Positions 53,196 to 64,000 of a stretch of 64,000 nt of DNA are shown here, piece after piece; positions within the stretch are counted from its first letter, which is position 1; each line of letters begins with the position of its first letter. The notes beneath the pieces are model-generated. The model was not told where the DNA came from. It saw only the letters and a list, made by a program, of their open reading frames with translations, and did no database searches. Position numbers and translations under genes: made by a program. Source of the DNA: Struthidea cinerea (Eukaryota > Chordata > Aves > Passeriformes > Corcoracidae); contig VZTI01003363.1 of NCBI GenBank assembly GCA_013397865.1, forward strand, positions 726,192 to 790,191, read 5' to 3'.

Positions 53196-56104
53196 GAGTT
53201 TTGAAAGCAATTCGCGGTTCAGCTGATGCATTTTCAATATTAATTAAAATCATACAGAGAAGAAAAACTTCCCAAATCCGACTGATACCAGTTCCATTTT
53301 TTCCTGTGGTCTTTTGGGCCTATTGTCAGTCATCAAGTAAAGGCAAAACACTGAGGGCTTGGCTTCTCCTCACAATTTGAAACTAATGTAACTTACTGTT
53401 CTATGTAAAATGGTGATCTGGGCAAACAAGGCAAGGGTTGCAATTTGCTTTATGCTTAAAATAATCATAAAATGTCTGCAACACTAAAAGAAGCAGTCTT
53501 ATCCCATTGCCCGAATGCCAACCCCAGGCACAGCTAGGCCAGAGGGGGTTAGTTTTGTCCTTTCCACATCGGAAGATAGAGTTTCCACTCTCACCGACCC
53601 TGTTGTGTGGGTCAAGTCACTGTGCAATTCCACATTTCCTCCTTCCCATCCCATAAACAGGAATGAGCCTGCTTTTTAAAGTATTTACAGTCATTAAAGA
53701 ACTACAGAGATGATAAGTTGTGGTTTTATTGATTATTTAGCGAGTCGTTCTTTGCAAGGTTATACCAAAATCATACAGCCCATTGAAAGAGGAACTGTGG
53801 CTCAGATTCGGTTTTTGTTGAGGCAAGCAGCTGAACATGCCCCAGTACAACTTATATAGGACTGCATGAGCGTTAAGAAAAATGGCTTTTTTGACATCAT
53901 TAATTGTATACTTAACATTACAGCAAGGGTTTTACAGGAGATTTCAAATTCTGCATTCACCTTAAAATCAGCAGAAGTAAAACAGGAATGCCTGAAGTTC
54001 TCTCCTAAAAAGTATAGGAATTTTCCTAATCCAAACCACAATTTCTATTCCAGCTGAAATGAAATTTTGCATTCTATGTATGAGGCTACTAGGAGGAAAG
54101 CTAAGCTGCAAGGTGTATTTTTATGTGTCACCTGATAAACTGGATGAACAGATGTGACTTAATGATAAAAAGTCTGCAAACCAGACTGATCACACCCCAG
54201 GGTGCATACTTTTCTAAAACAGACACAGAAACAGAAAATGGTGAAAATAAAAGTATGAGAGATTACTGCCTGCTTTCTTAGTGCTATATATTATTTATTG
54301 TTTACTACAGCATTGCCCAGCCGATCTAACAGGTCATGTATCCAAGCAGAACTGCATTCTTGGTGTTAATACAGCCCAAACTGTTGCATATCTTTCAAAC
54401 ACGCCAGGCAACTTTGTAGCAATGTTTGAACTGGAACAAGGCCAGGAGCTGCTACCACAGCATCTCATGAAACGTGAAGCCTTGACCTTGTGCATTCCCT
54501 AAAATTACAGCTAGAACAACCAAAACGCTTGATATTTACCTATTTTTGTAGTTTGGGAGAAAGCATTGTTTATTATAAAATCAGGAAGTATTTATTTTGA
54601 TAAATTCCTCTTCTCACTTGCATAACTTTACATACGTTTTCTTTGCATCCCCTAGAAGTTAAAGTTTTATTTATTAACTTTGAAGTGAAAGAGTTCAGCA
54701 CCTTATAAACACAGGCCTGTAAAATTATCAGTGGTTTCAAATGCCAAATGACTCCTCCAAGATGTTTTGTTTTTTTTTTTTCAAGTGCAGTTGTTGAACT
54801 TTCCCTATGAAAATGTGCTAAGATAATAAGTTTTAGAAAAAACAACAAAAAATGCTAAGTAAAGATATGTTTGAATCTAAACAGGTGAAATGAGAGCAAT
54901 TCTAGCCTAGGCAAGATACTAAAGGTCTGGAAAAGTTTCTGCTTTTGTTCCTAGCATCATTGATTAGGGTGGAGTTTTCACCTCTCCTCGACTATTTATC
55001 TGTCAGACTAGCTTAATTTGGTTTTGCTTCTCAGTTTCTGAAAACTATGTGGAATAAGCTTCTGTGTACAATCCTAGACACATTCCTGGAATAAGATGAT
55101 AGTGAAAACTTTTTGGAGTCTTATCAACTGTAACTTGCCATGTTTGTACTGACATTTACAGGCTGATAGCCCTTATCCATCACTGACGATTGATGAAAGC
55201 AACCATGCTGGTAAAACATTTGAGGTCACCCCAAAGATTAACTTCCTGCATCCCAAGTCTATTTTCTCTCTATTCACAAAAAAGTGTTATTCCAATTATT
55301 TTGCCTGAATTGCTAGGGCAGAAAAATCAGGGGCAGGAGGAAAGTTATAAGTAGAGAATGGGGATTTTCTAAAAAAAAAAAAAAAAAAAGAAAAAGACCC
55401 TGTTGCACAGCAGCATTTTTCACTTGCTTTTGTAGCAACAGTGTGGGGAACAAGTTCTGTTTAGGGCTCTTCTCAACACACTGGTTCCACAATGCTGGTT
55501 GGCCTCTTACCACAGCAGCCTAAGATAAAAAGAAAGACGAATAAACAGTTGCAGAGGAAAGGGAGGAAAATAAACAACAAGAGAAAAGGGAACTGTTCCT
55601 TTTGTACTGGAAAGCAAGGTCACAACTGGAGAGACAGGCAGGGGAATGCAGAAAAATGCTCCTATCCTTTCTGCTGCCAGGAGACAAAGATTTCCAAAAT
55701 ATCCAGCCACTGAAAGCCCTTTCCTTCATGGAAACCAGAAAACACCTTCCTTTGTGTGACATCCACACCACATCCAGTAAAGTAATTTATCCATACCTAA
55801 GTCATGTTAAAACTACAGTAAAGAGTACTGTAAAGCAAAATAAGTGACAAGCTTACCGAGATCTTTTATCCCCCACCTAATCACACAATGAGATTTACAA
55901 ACAGGAAGACACCTGAGTGAATTTACTTTTGCTTCATAAAGATGTCCTTCTAAATGTCATTAAACTATTACAAGAAGAAAGTGTGGACCTGGTGTATGGA
56001 CAGTGCTGGTTTCCAAATGCAATGAAATCTGTTCTTGTAGATGTAGAAAAGATGCTGCAATAGTGTAATATGTTTCTTTCCTTCAGAAAACTGTCATACT
56101 GCAA
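53196..56104. other. Spacer between IMPA1 and ZFAND1, no gene seen
   Basis: No coding exon was seen. In mammals the single-coding-exon bile-acid transporter-like gene SLC10A5 lies here; no membrane-protein frame of that size (about 430 codons) or fragment of one is visible. A poly(A) tract occupies 55371-55389. Confidence 0.5.
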
Positions 56105-56429
56105 GTTCATATTTTCATTATTTTATTGAGACATACTGTCCCCATCACTGACACAAAAATAAATACCAAATTTAAGAAAACATTCTTGATATTATACAGC
56201 TCAATAGAGCAGGAATTTATCCTAGAATGTGAGTATCTGTAATATTAGCTACTATAATTTTCCTTTCAGGACACAGGTCTTCTGTCAGTCAAGCACCTGA
56301 GAAATTGATGGGAATTGTGTCTTTACAATGGAAGATAGATTCTGGCATACCAGTGATTTTAAAACAAAACTGGACTTGCTTGAATACCATGCTTCTAAAA
56401 AATACTGGATTTTTTTTGTTTGTGAAAAT
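56105..56429 (-). other. Probable ZFAND1 3' untranslated region
   Basis: On the minus strand AATAAA occurs at 56434-56429, overlapping the stop codon, and again at 56127-56122. The second is the more likely cleavage signal, giving a 3' UTR of about 300 bases. This is inferred from hexamers only. Confidence 0.4.
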
Positions 56430-59400
56430 TTATTGACTAATAAAGTAGGACTCTGGATCTTCTATAAACAGAACATCGTTATCAAGATACTCCAGAATTA
56501 TATTCCCTCCATTGTACAGTGGATAGTCTTTATCAGATAGCCATGTTTCCAGTGTGTGTTCAAATGGCAAGGCTTCTCCAGAGGCAGTATGGCATAACCT
56601 CAGTTTCTGTAAGACAAATAGCACAGAAATTAACATCAAGATTTGCCTATCCAAGATGAAAGAAGTGGGGTGGGAGAGGGACAAAAGGGTAAAGAAAACA
56701 AAAAACAAAATACAACAACCTAGAAAATGCTTGTTATTGCTGACTTACCTGGGATGTTGATTTGTTGTTGTCATTTTTAAGGCTTGCTAAGGAAGCTGCA
56801 AAATCTACTACTTTGCCAATACTCCACTTACTGCAAAAAAACATGGGTTTGCTTTTCTCTTTGTTCCCTTTTGGTAAAAATACTTGAAAGTAAATTCTTT
56901 CTGTCTAGAAAAACATGAAAAATAAAACAAAAAAATTATCCACAGAAGAAACACATCATTCCAGTCATATACATCTAGTAAGTTTTTTTAAGTAAAACTT
57001 AAACCGTTTTTTTCAAGTTTTTCAGTAAAAAACCCCAAAATGACCAACGGAAATTTGTTTTATTGCATCAGGACAATTTTACTGCAAAACAGAAATGACC
57101 AAGATCATCAAATCCAATCCTCTCCAGCTGCAGGCATATATATGATGGACAGTAAGTTCTTAAAGGTGGAGAGAACATCTTTTCCCACCAGTCCCACGGC
57201 ACAGTTATATATAGACAGACATGAAAAGGTATCTGCCTTCGTGAGGAAAAGGTGAGTTTGAATAACCACTATTTGTTTTTGGCAGCAGTATAGTGTGTCA
57301 AATTGGAATGCAAAAGCAGTTAAAACAGAGCAGTTCACTGTATTAGAAAAGCCTGCTTCACAAACCAACATTCAGATCAAGACCAGCTCATCCTTTATCC
57401 TGTACTGTATCCTCATTTTATGTACTAAACACTCTTTCTACTAGACTGAAAGATTTGTTTAAGAAATGTCAAGAGTAATCTATGAGGGAGAGATTCTGAA
57501 TGGGATTAGGGTAAAATATAGCAAGCATGACTACTATATATTCATCATTTATGATCATCCTTGCTGAGTCAAAGCCAGACACTATCAAACAAGACAGAAG
57601 TCTTTTTAAAGGATTTATTTATACGTTCCCTAGGAACATATGGAACTACCTCAACCACGTTCATAAAACTGACTCTGAATTTCAACCTGTGCATTTTCCT
57701 CTAAATCTGAGTGTTCTCCACACAGAAGAAAAGAGAATCATGTCCTGGAGCATCCTCTGAAACATCAGAAAATATTAGTAAATGGAGTAAATTGAGCAGT
57801 AGCTTCTTATTCAATTGTTAAGGTAAAATTGGAACTCCCTTTTGCCTCCCTCCATCCCCCAAAACCAGCAAATGCAACCAGGAAACATAAATACATTCAG
57901 TATGGATATTCTCTGAGCTGGAGTCAGGGGAACACCAACTGGGCTATTAAAACTATTGATGAAGAAACAGTGCCAGGGTCCCAGACAGGAGGTCACCTTT
58001 TCTGGGGACCAAATGGATTGTGGGCAGGAAATAAGCCCCCTGGTCCACTTGGCAAATTAATTATGTTGGACTTCTCCCTTGAACACCCAAGGGGTGGCGT
58101 TATACCCTTACTGGAGATAAAATAAGGAAGGCTTAGGGAAAGCTTTTGCTTGTGGTAAAGCTGATGGTCTTACCACTCTGGCAGGATTTAATCGATGGTT
58201 TGCTGACACTCCCATGCCCCCTGCTGTGTAGTCTAACAACGGCATTCATTAAAAAAAAAGAAATCCAGGAATGGTGTGCAAATCATGGAGTTGCCTGGGT
58301 GTTCCACCTGTCCTACAAACCTCAAAGTAATGGTGCAGTCAAGAAGTGGACTGGTCCACTAAAAAGAGCTCTACGGAAAAGTTGCCGTAGGGAAAAGGGG
58401 GTAAGAGCCCTACTTAAGGCTGATGTTTAAAATAACCAGCAGACACCCACCAGATGCCCAGTGGAACAAGCTAATTTTCCTGCTCTCCAACCAGTAAACT
58501 ATCTAATAAACCCCCACTGTCAGCCCTTCTCTTTTCTCAGGGTGACAATGTTCTTATTAACTACCCTGTGAAGTTTAAAATACCTGTGCGTATTTCATAC
58601 TTCCCTAAGTAAAGGGCACATGGAAAACTGTTTCTAAATGGGGACTCCATTTAACTTTCACTAAGGTTTGGATAATTCCCAAGAATAAGTAATTTCTTAC
58701 CATTTCAAGTAATGAATGAAACTTGGACAGATTCTTTTGCCTGAACAAACCTGGAGTGTGCCCAAGGAATCATCACTTTACCTTTGTAGAACACTCAGCT
58801 GTGAAAAGATGATCACAACACCTACTGTATGGTACTGACCCTTATCTGTACCTCCTTCCTCCCTATTTCGTGAATGGGATGATAATCGCGTCATTCCGTT
58901 TATGAAAATCATTTCTCAAACGGGCTTTTTACACATACAAATGGTATTGTCTATACAATACCCTCAATCTTCAGATGCTAATTCTGGGTGAGTAGCTGAA
59001 CCTGCACCTGAAACATCTTGGTACCAATCTTAGTTAGCATAGTGATCCCTCAACCCTCCAAATTATCAAACTCAAACTTTTAAGGCACATTCTTATGAAA
59101 CGACTGCACTGTCCACTACAATGCCCCAACGTATGAATTCAATCTGGGTGGGAAAACCAAGCAATTACATGTTTCAGGGCTAGATGATCTGAAATATTGA
59201 TATTTTAAGCCAAGTATTAAGATTTGACACAATCTGCAGAGGGCCCACGTGATAAGGAACCACAAGCTAAGATGTGCTATAAAATTCTGTGCTGCACTAC
59301 TTCAAAACTACAGTGCTACAGTGATTCTAAAAATCCTCTTCTAGTCTAATAATAAAATTCTATACTCTGCTAATCATCAAATTCTGCTAAAATAATAAGC

Positions 59401-62400
59401 TTTAATACAACTTAATGCTGTCATCATTCTGCCAAGGATCCCCAAAAGACCCCATTTGTCCCCACAGTGCTATGTGACAGCCATGTAGCAGGCAAATACA
59501 TTTCCGCTATAAAATAACAGAATTTGACTCAACTGCTCTGAACCCCACATAGACGTCTTACAACAGACATAAAACCAGTGAGATTGCTTTTGGGTACCAG
59601 GCTGGAATACACATTTAAGTGAGCATGGTCTTGAAAAATTAAATACAATACCAAGCTGAGGGAATTAGATGATCAAGATATTTAGAAAACTTTTCATTTC
59701 CTTTGAGAATTCAGTCATTGAAAACAACCATCACTGACCTGAGGCAAGGACTTGTCCCCACATGCGTGCATTTTCAGTTTCATTAAAGCCACTTTTGCTG
59801 CTGTCTCACTGTTTTTTGCTCCTTTACGTTTTTTGCTTTTCGCTTCGTCACTTTTTTTAGAATCTGAGAACGATATTATTCCCGTTAGTGTGATCATTCT
59901 GTTTCCTGTGCATATCATATGACATAGACCCAATTAGTCTGTTGGGTCTCATTGTATCTCCAAGGATCCCATCCCTTTTTGTGTCTTTTCTTATCCTCCC
60001 AAGGTCATGTATCAGAATTTTTACAGTTCTAGCAGAATTCCTTTACATTGAAAGGTAGATGAACACTATCACCATGTAAACACAGGCTGCAAAAGCCAAA
60101 TAGATACAAATTCTTTAGTTTCTACACCTGTGGCCATCACAGCATTCATATGGCAACAGTTCCAGGTCCTCCTCTCTACACATAACCCCACTGTCCAGCT
60201 GGGCAGTGCTGTTTATTCTCTTTCCCATCCTAACACTTGTTTAAAATCTGCAAAACATTTCATTGTAGAATCAGACTTTTCTGGCCATCTTGATTGTGCA
60301 GGTGTGATCCCAGCAGATTGACATGCACATTTGACACAACTGCATTATCTGCACATGAATTAACATGTAAATAATAATGGCTAGGTACAATTCATTATAT
60401 TATAATATTTGTAGAAGGACACCAAGACAATAATTCTGAAAGAAACCTGTACTCTATTTATTCTTTTGAGATTCTCTTCATACTGTTGTTTTTGTTTTGT
60501 CTCAGTTTAGATGAACAGTATTAAATGCTGACATGTAAGTTTAGGGCTATTTAACAGAGGAACCCTTATCCTTTCTTCTTATTTGGTCAAATCTGACCCC
60601 TCAAAGGAGGTCAGAAGCTCAAATAGCATTCTGAAAAAAATGTAAGAAAAAGAATATAAATCCCTCTGTACTTGCCTATAATGTGTTGAACAAGCTGCTG
60701 GGTGGCAGCCATTCGAGGTTTCGGTGTGTCCAGCTTCTCACATTCATGGTCTGACTGATGACGATGTCTGTAAACAGCAACATAAAACTTGTATTGCCTC
60801 TTCCATACATTAATGAATGAATATTGACGTTTAAACACTCTGTTCCACTCACCTGAGGCAAAAGTGTTTTTCACAGTAAGGACATAACACTGGCAAAAGC
60901 TCCTTTCCATTGCAGTCCTTGTATGAGCATGGGTAAGATCTGTGCTGATCAGGTTTCACAGAATTGTTTCTTATATTCACCTAGGAATAAGTACAAAATA
61001 TTTTGTGTAAATAAACAGATGCTAAGATATAAATAACTGTAGGTGCTAAAAAGCTAGAAGCAGAGAAATTCTTCAGCCTTTTCTCAATATTCTGTGAGAA
61101 GACTGCCTTTCCTATGTAAACTAGTTTAAACAAGGTCACAGTTTCATAAACTTCTTGCACTCGCAAGCTGTTTTGCAAGATTGTTATGGCTTCGACTTTG
61201 AAAATATTATGGAATAGGTCTCTTAGAACTTGGCCAATCCTCTCAAGGAGTGGATGGCCGAGGAACCAATTACCTATTGCCACTCAACACTTTTTGCGAT
61301 CTATCCTATATAGTAGTCAGAAAATTATTAAAGAAAAGCTTCGGCTTCCACTGTTCATGAGCTTGGACTCTGTGTCGTTTTCTTTAGGTGCCTCGGACGT
61401 AACAGCGACAAATAACCATCCCAGCTTTCTCAAAAATACGTGCTAGCTCTCTATTCTATGGGCAAACCTGGTCCAGCTATTCTTGCCTACTTTTACCCTG
61501 GTTATGTTTAGCTCAGAGGTAGAAAAAGAACCATCATTGTACTCAAAGTTGATTTACTTCTAAGAGACAGAAAAAGTGTAGATTCATTTTTCAAAGCTTT
61601 TCACATTCTCAGTTAAATAATTCATACTTATATACCATATGCATTCATCTAGTCTGAAAACACACAGCTAAGTTGCATGGAATTTTAATTTAAGGCTGTC
61701 GCATATTATTAGATTACCTCAGAACACCCATGAGCATCCCGGCTCCTGTGCTGAAGGCTTTGTGGAAAAAGAAGAAAAATATCACACTGTTATCAACATT
61801 CCAGGAAAAAAAACCTGCATGTGAAAACATTTAAGTGTTTAAAGAGTAATCTGACAAGTTTTATCATGGGAAAACATCAATTAGATAATGAATCTTCTCC
61901 AAAGGTTTTTCTATCCTATTTCAATTCTTGAGTGGATAGATCATATTCTTTCTCAGTACATAAAACATTTAGCTTTTGGAACTTATGCCTCAACGTAAAC
62001 AAACCATTTCAAGAGAATGAAGACATTACCATCCTTAGGAGTTCAGTTCAACGCAACCAGAGTTTTTCTGTTTTAACGAATTTTCAATCACCTTCCATAA
62101 CAGCAGAAATCCCTTGAAGGCTTCTGATATGTTAGAAGTGAAATCTGCCCCCAATCTCTTTGAGTTTCTCTCAGCTGCCCTCTACTAATCAGGAGTGTAA
62201 ATCGAAGTGCAGGCCCTGATTTCAACCTTGCAAGAAACCTCAAAAATTTTTCTAGAAGAAAACATAACCAGCCACCTCCTTTCATGACAAGGTCACCCGT
62301 GTAGTTGACGCTGGGAAGCCAGCAGATGTGTTTTGCATTTTAGCAAAGCTTTTGACACTGTCTCTCAGAGTGTCCTGGACAAAATGTCCAGCACACAGGT

Positions 62401-63046
62401 AGACAAGTGCGTAGTATGATGGGTGAGCAACTAGCTGATGGTTTGTACTCAGAGAGTCACAGTTAATGTGATTGCTTCAGGCTGGTGGCCAGTGGAGTTC
62501 CCCAGGGCTCAGTTTTAGTGCCAGTGCTCTTTAATATCTTTATAAATTATCTGGATACATGTTATGGTTGCCAACCATACTAAACCACGAAAAGCTGTGA
62601 ACTCCCTTGAGGGTGGAGAAGTCATACAGAGAGGTTCTGGATAGACTAGAGAGCTGGGCAGTCACCAACTGTATGAAATGTAACAAAAGCAAGTGCAGGA
62701 TTCTTCACCTGGGATGAGGAAATCCTGGTGACCAGCATACAACGTGAGGAAATGGAAAGAAGCTGTGTCACGGGAAGTTCAGGTTGAACATTAGGAAAAG
62801 GTTCTTCTCAGAGAGGGTGGTTGAGCACTGGAATGGGCTCCCCAAGGAAGTGGTCATGGCACCAAGCCTGTTGGAGTTCAAGGACTGTCTGAATAACACT
62901 TAGTCGTATGTTTTAGTTTTAGTCCTGAGGAGTAGGGACTTGGACATGTTGACTCTTGTGGGACCCTTTCAGCTTGAGATACTCTGTGATTCTATGAACT
63001 TACCAAAAGACACCTGAACAGCCATCACATACAAAGGGAAGAAAAT
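56430..63046 (-). CDS. ZFAND1: AN1-type zinc finger protein 1, seven exons (first exon outside window)
   Basis: ZFAND1 is known to bring p97 and the 26S proteasome to arsenite-induced stress granules. Exons in transcript order: 63004-63046, 61718-61757, 60853-60980, 60676-60767, 59739-59863, 56749-56904, 56430-56606. They join in frame to 252 complete codons plus stop; the human protein is 268 residues, so about 18 codons lie beyond the right edge. The first AN1 finger is seen in part (FVCDGCSGVF, HRSRDAHGC). The second is complete (YPCSYKDC, CPYCEKHFC, RHRHQSDHEC). The C-terminal ubiquitin-like part ends KLRLCHTASGEALPFEHTLE and PLYNGGNIILEYL. Odd points are a GC donor at 60675-60674, two consecutive tiny exons (43 and 40 nt), and a CR1 tail touching the donor of the 43-nt exon. 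The linker KSDEAKSKKRKGAKNS is basic. Confidence 0.95.
57860..58720 (+). mobile_element. Degenerate endogenous retrovirus pol (integrase) fragment in ZFAND1 intron
   Basis: A plus-strand frame at about 58230-58400 shows the integrase catalytic-core signature in decayed form: an unmistakable KKEIQEWCANHG, then WVFHLSYKPQSNGAV. A GDTVLINYP-like piece of the C-terminal domain follows near 58560 after frame breaks. Upstream (57900-58200) are shorter shards in shifting frames. Stops and frameshifts make it non-functional. No LTR pair, gag or protease was seen. The motif style fits a class I (gammaretrovirus-like) element, but the class is not certain. It lies antisense in the intron 56905-59738. 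Confidence 0.8.
62283..62997 (+). mobile_element. CR1 LINE with internal deletion, antisense in ZFAND1 intron
   Basis: The left part encodes the reverse-transcriptase motif SGVPQGSVLVPVLFNIFINY at about 62490-62555. The middle of ORF2 is missing. The right part resumes with the 3' UTR ('caggttgaacattaggaaaa', 'actggaatgggctccccaag') and ends with 'tctgtgattctatg' at 62996. The 3' end meets the donor of the ZFAND1 exon at 63004-63046. Frame breaks show it is inactive. Confidence 0.92.
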
Positions 63047-64000
63047 CTGAAACAAAGAGATTTGTTTTCAGTTAAGACAACATGGTTGTTGTTTTGCTAA
63101 TAGTTTCGAGCTTAATTTTCACATGATTAACTTTTGCTTACCAACATCACAGGGTAGATATCTTTATAAGAATACTTAGCAACTGCATCTACACTTTAGC
63201 TAGAAGTGGCTTTTGTTAACTCCCTTAATTAGTATTACAAAAAACACATGAACAGGTAAATTATACTTATATACATTCCAGAAGTTGGAATTAGGCTTTA
63301 AATTCACTTTTTTTTTCAATATCAAGCTATGACACTTGAACATGTCGCTAGCCATCAAAGTTACTAGTTATGTTAAAAACTGAATTCATTGCAAGACCAC
63401 TCAGAACCCTATTTACTGACACTGGACAATTTACATTTTATTTTATGGGTTACCAACTGGAGGAGATGCTGGCTCTTTGGAAGGGAGAGCATCTCCTCCA
63501 TTGGAAAGTCATGATGATCCTGCCCCTTCTTCACATCATATCGTACATACTGTCCTTGGGTGATCTAAATTGCACACATTTCCGAAACCTCTGTACACAT
63601 CCCCTGCCTACCACATAAAGTCTCACAGATAAAATCACTTCACTGTCTGCCAAATTCCACCACATCACCAATGGCAGCAAATGCCAGGTCCAGCCCATTA
63701 CTCCGCTTCTCCATCCTTCAGATTTTATGTTAACAGACCACCACGGAGCTCAGGTCACGATCATCACGATCCCTTCATCTCTGAGTGGTCCCATCAAAAA
63801 GCTTTCGGTACAGGCGGTTCTGCTGTTTCTTTCTGAGAGGTTACATTTCCAGTAACACTTTCCGAGATCAGTGAAGGCAAGCAAGTGTGAGGAAGGGGCA
63901 AGTGGGCTATTAACCAGCCAGTGACACAACCGAGGCGACAGGCGCTGGCACTGGACCGTGCAGGGCTGCAGCAGCACGGAGGACTCCCCGAGCGGGGGGG
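63047..64000 (-). other. ZFAND1 intron leading to the first exon
   Basis: No first-exon candidate with the expected start and a G-ending donor was found, so exon 1 is beyond base 64000. GC content and CpG rise after about 63900 (gaggcgacaggcgctggc), suggesting the edge of the ZFAND1 promoter island. The sequence ends in a G run. Confidence 0.5.

Noticed and set aside
52446..53204. 252-codon plus frame through the N-run
   Set aside because: It runs through undetermined bases, the CpG island and a CR1, so it is not a real protein.
63750..63977. Minus frame near the right edge as ZFAND1 exon 1
   Set aside because: The Cys spacing differs from the AN1 start and there is no donor in the right phase, so exon 1 is placed outside the window.

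Overview
The window looks like a nuclear segment of a bird genome. Three vertebrate genes with small, GT-AG-bounded exons lie in the same order and on the same (minus) strand as on human 8q21.13: FABP4, IMPA1, ZFAND1. The interspersed repeats are mostly CR1 LINE fragments with the octamer-type (ATTCTATG) 3' tail, plus an avian ERVL-type solo LTR. The species cannot be named from this sequence alone.

Layout. (1) 1-2140: the 5' three exons of FABP4; its last exon is off the left edge. (2) 2141-42300: about 40 kb with no convincing coding exon. It holds CR1 copies, one clear solo LTR (26517-27093), one possible LTR (about 34322-34835), simple repeats and a small GC-rich spot at 39335-39480 with a good CTCF-like motif. 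FABP12, which lies between FABP4 and IMPA1 in mammals, was not seen. (3) 42315-52800: IMPA1. All eight coding exons were resolved and give a 278-residue protein whose metal-binding residues keep the human numbering. Its CpG-island promoter is interrupted by an 84-base run of N. (4) 52980-56100: spacer with one CR1 and no trace of SLC10A5, which occupies this position in mammals. (5) 56100-64000: ZFAND1. Seven exons covering all but about the first 18 codons are in the window; exon 1 is off the right edge. A decayed retroviral integrase fragment and a CR1 copy sit in its introns, both antisense to the gene.

The three genes are not an operon and have unrelated jobs: FABP4 is a cytosolic fatty-acid carrier, IMPA1 recycles inositol from inositol monophosphates, and ZFAND1 links stress granules to p97 and the proteasome. 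The points worth a second look are in splicing and repeats. A CR1 tail ends next to a ZFAND1 5' splice site, ZFAND1 has a GC-AG intron, and a very weak donor follows the IMPA1 active-site exon, whose skipping would stay in frame. I found no sign of a new multi-gene system.
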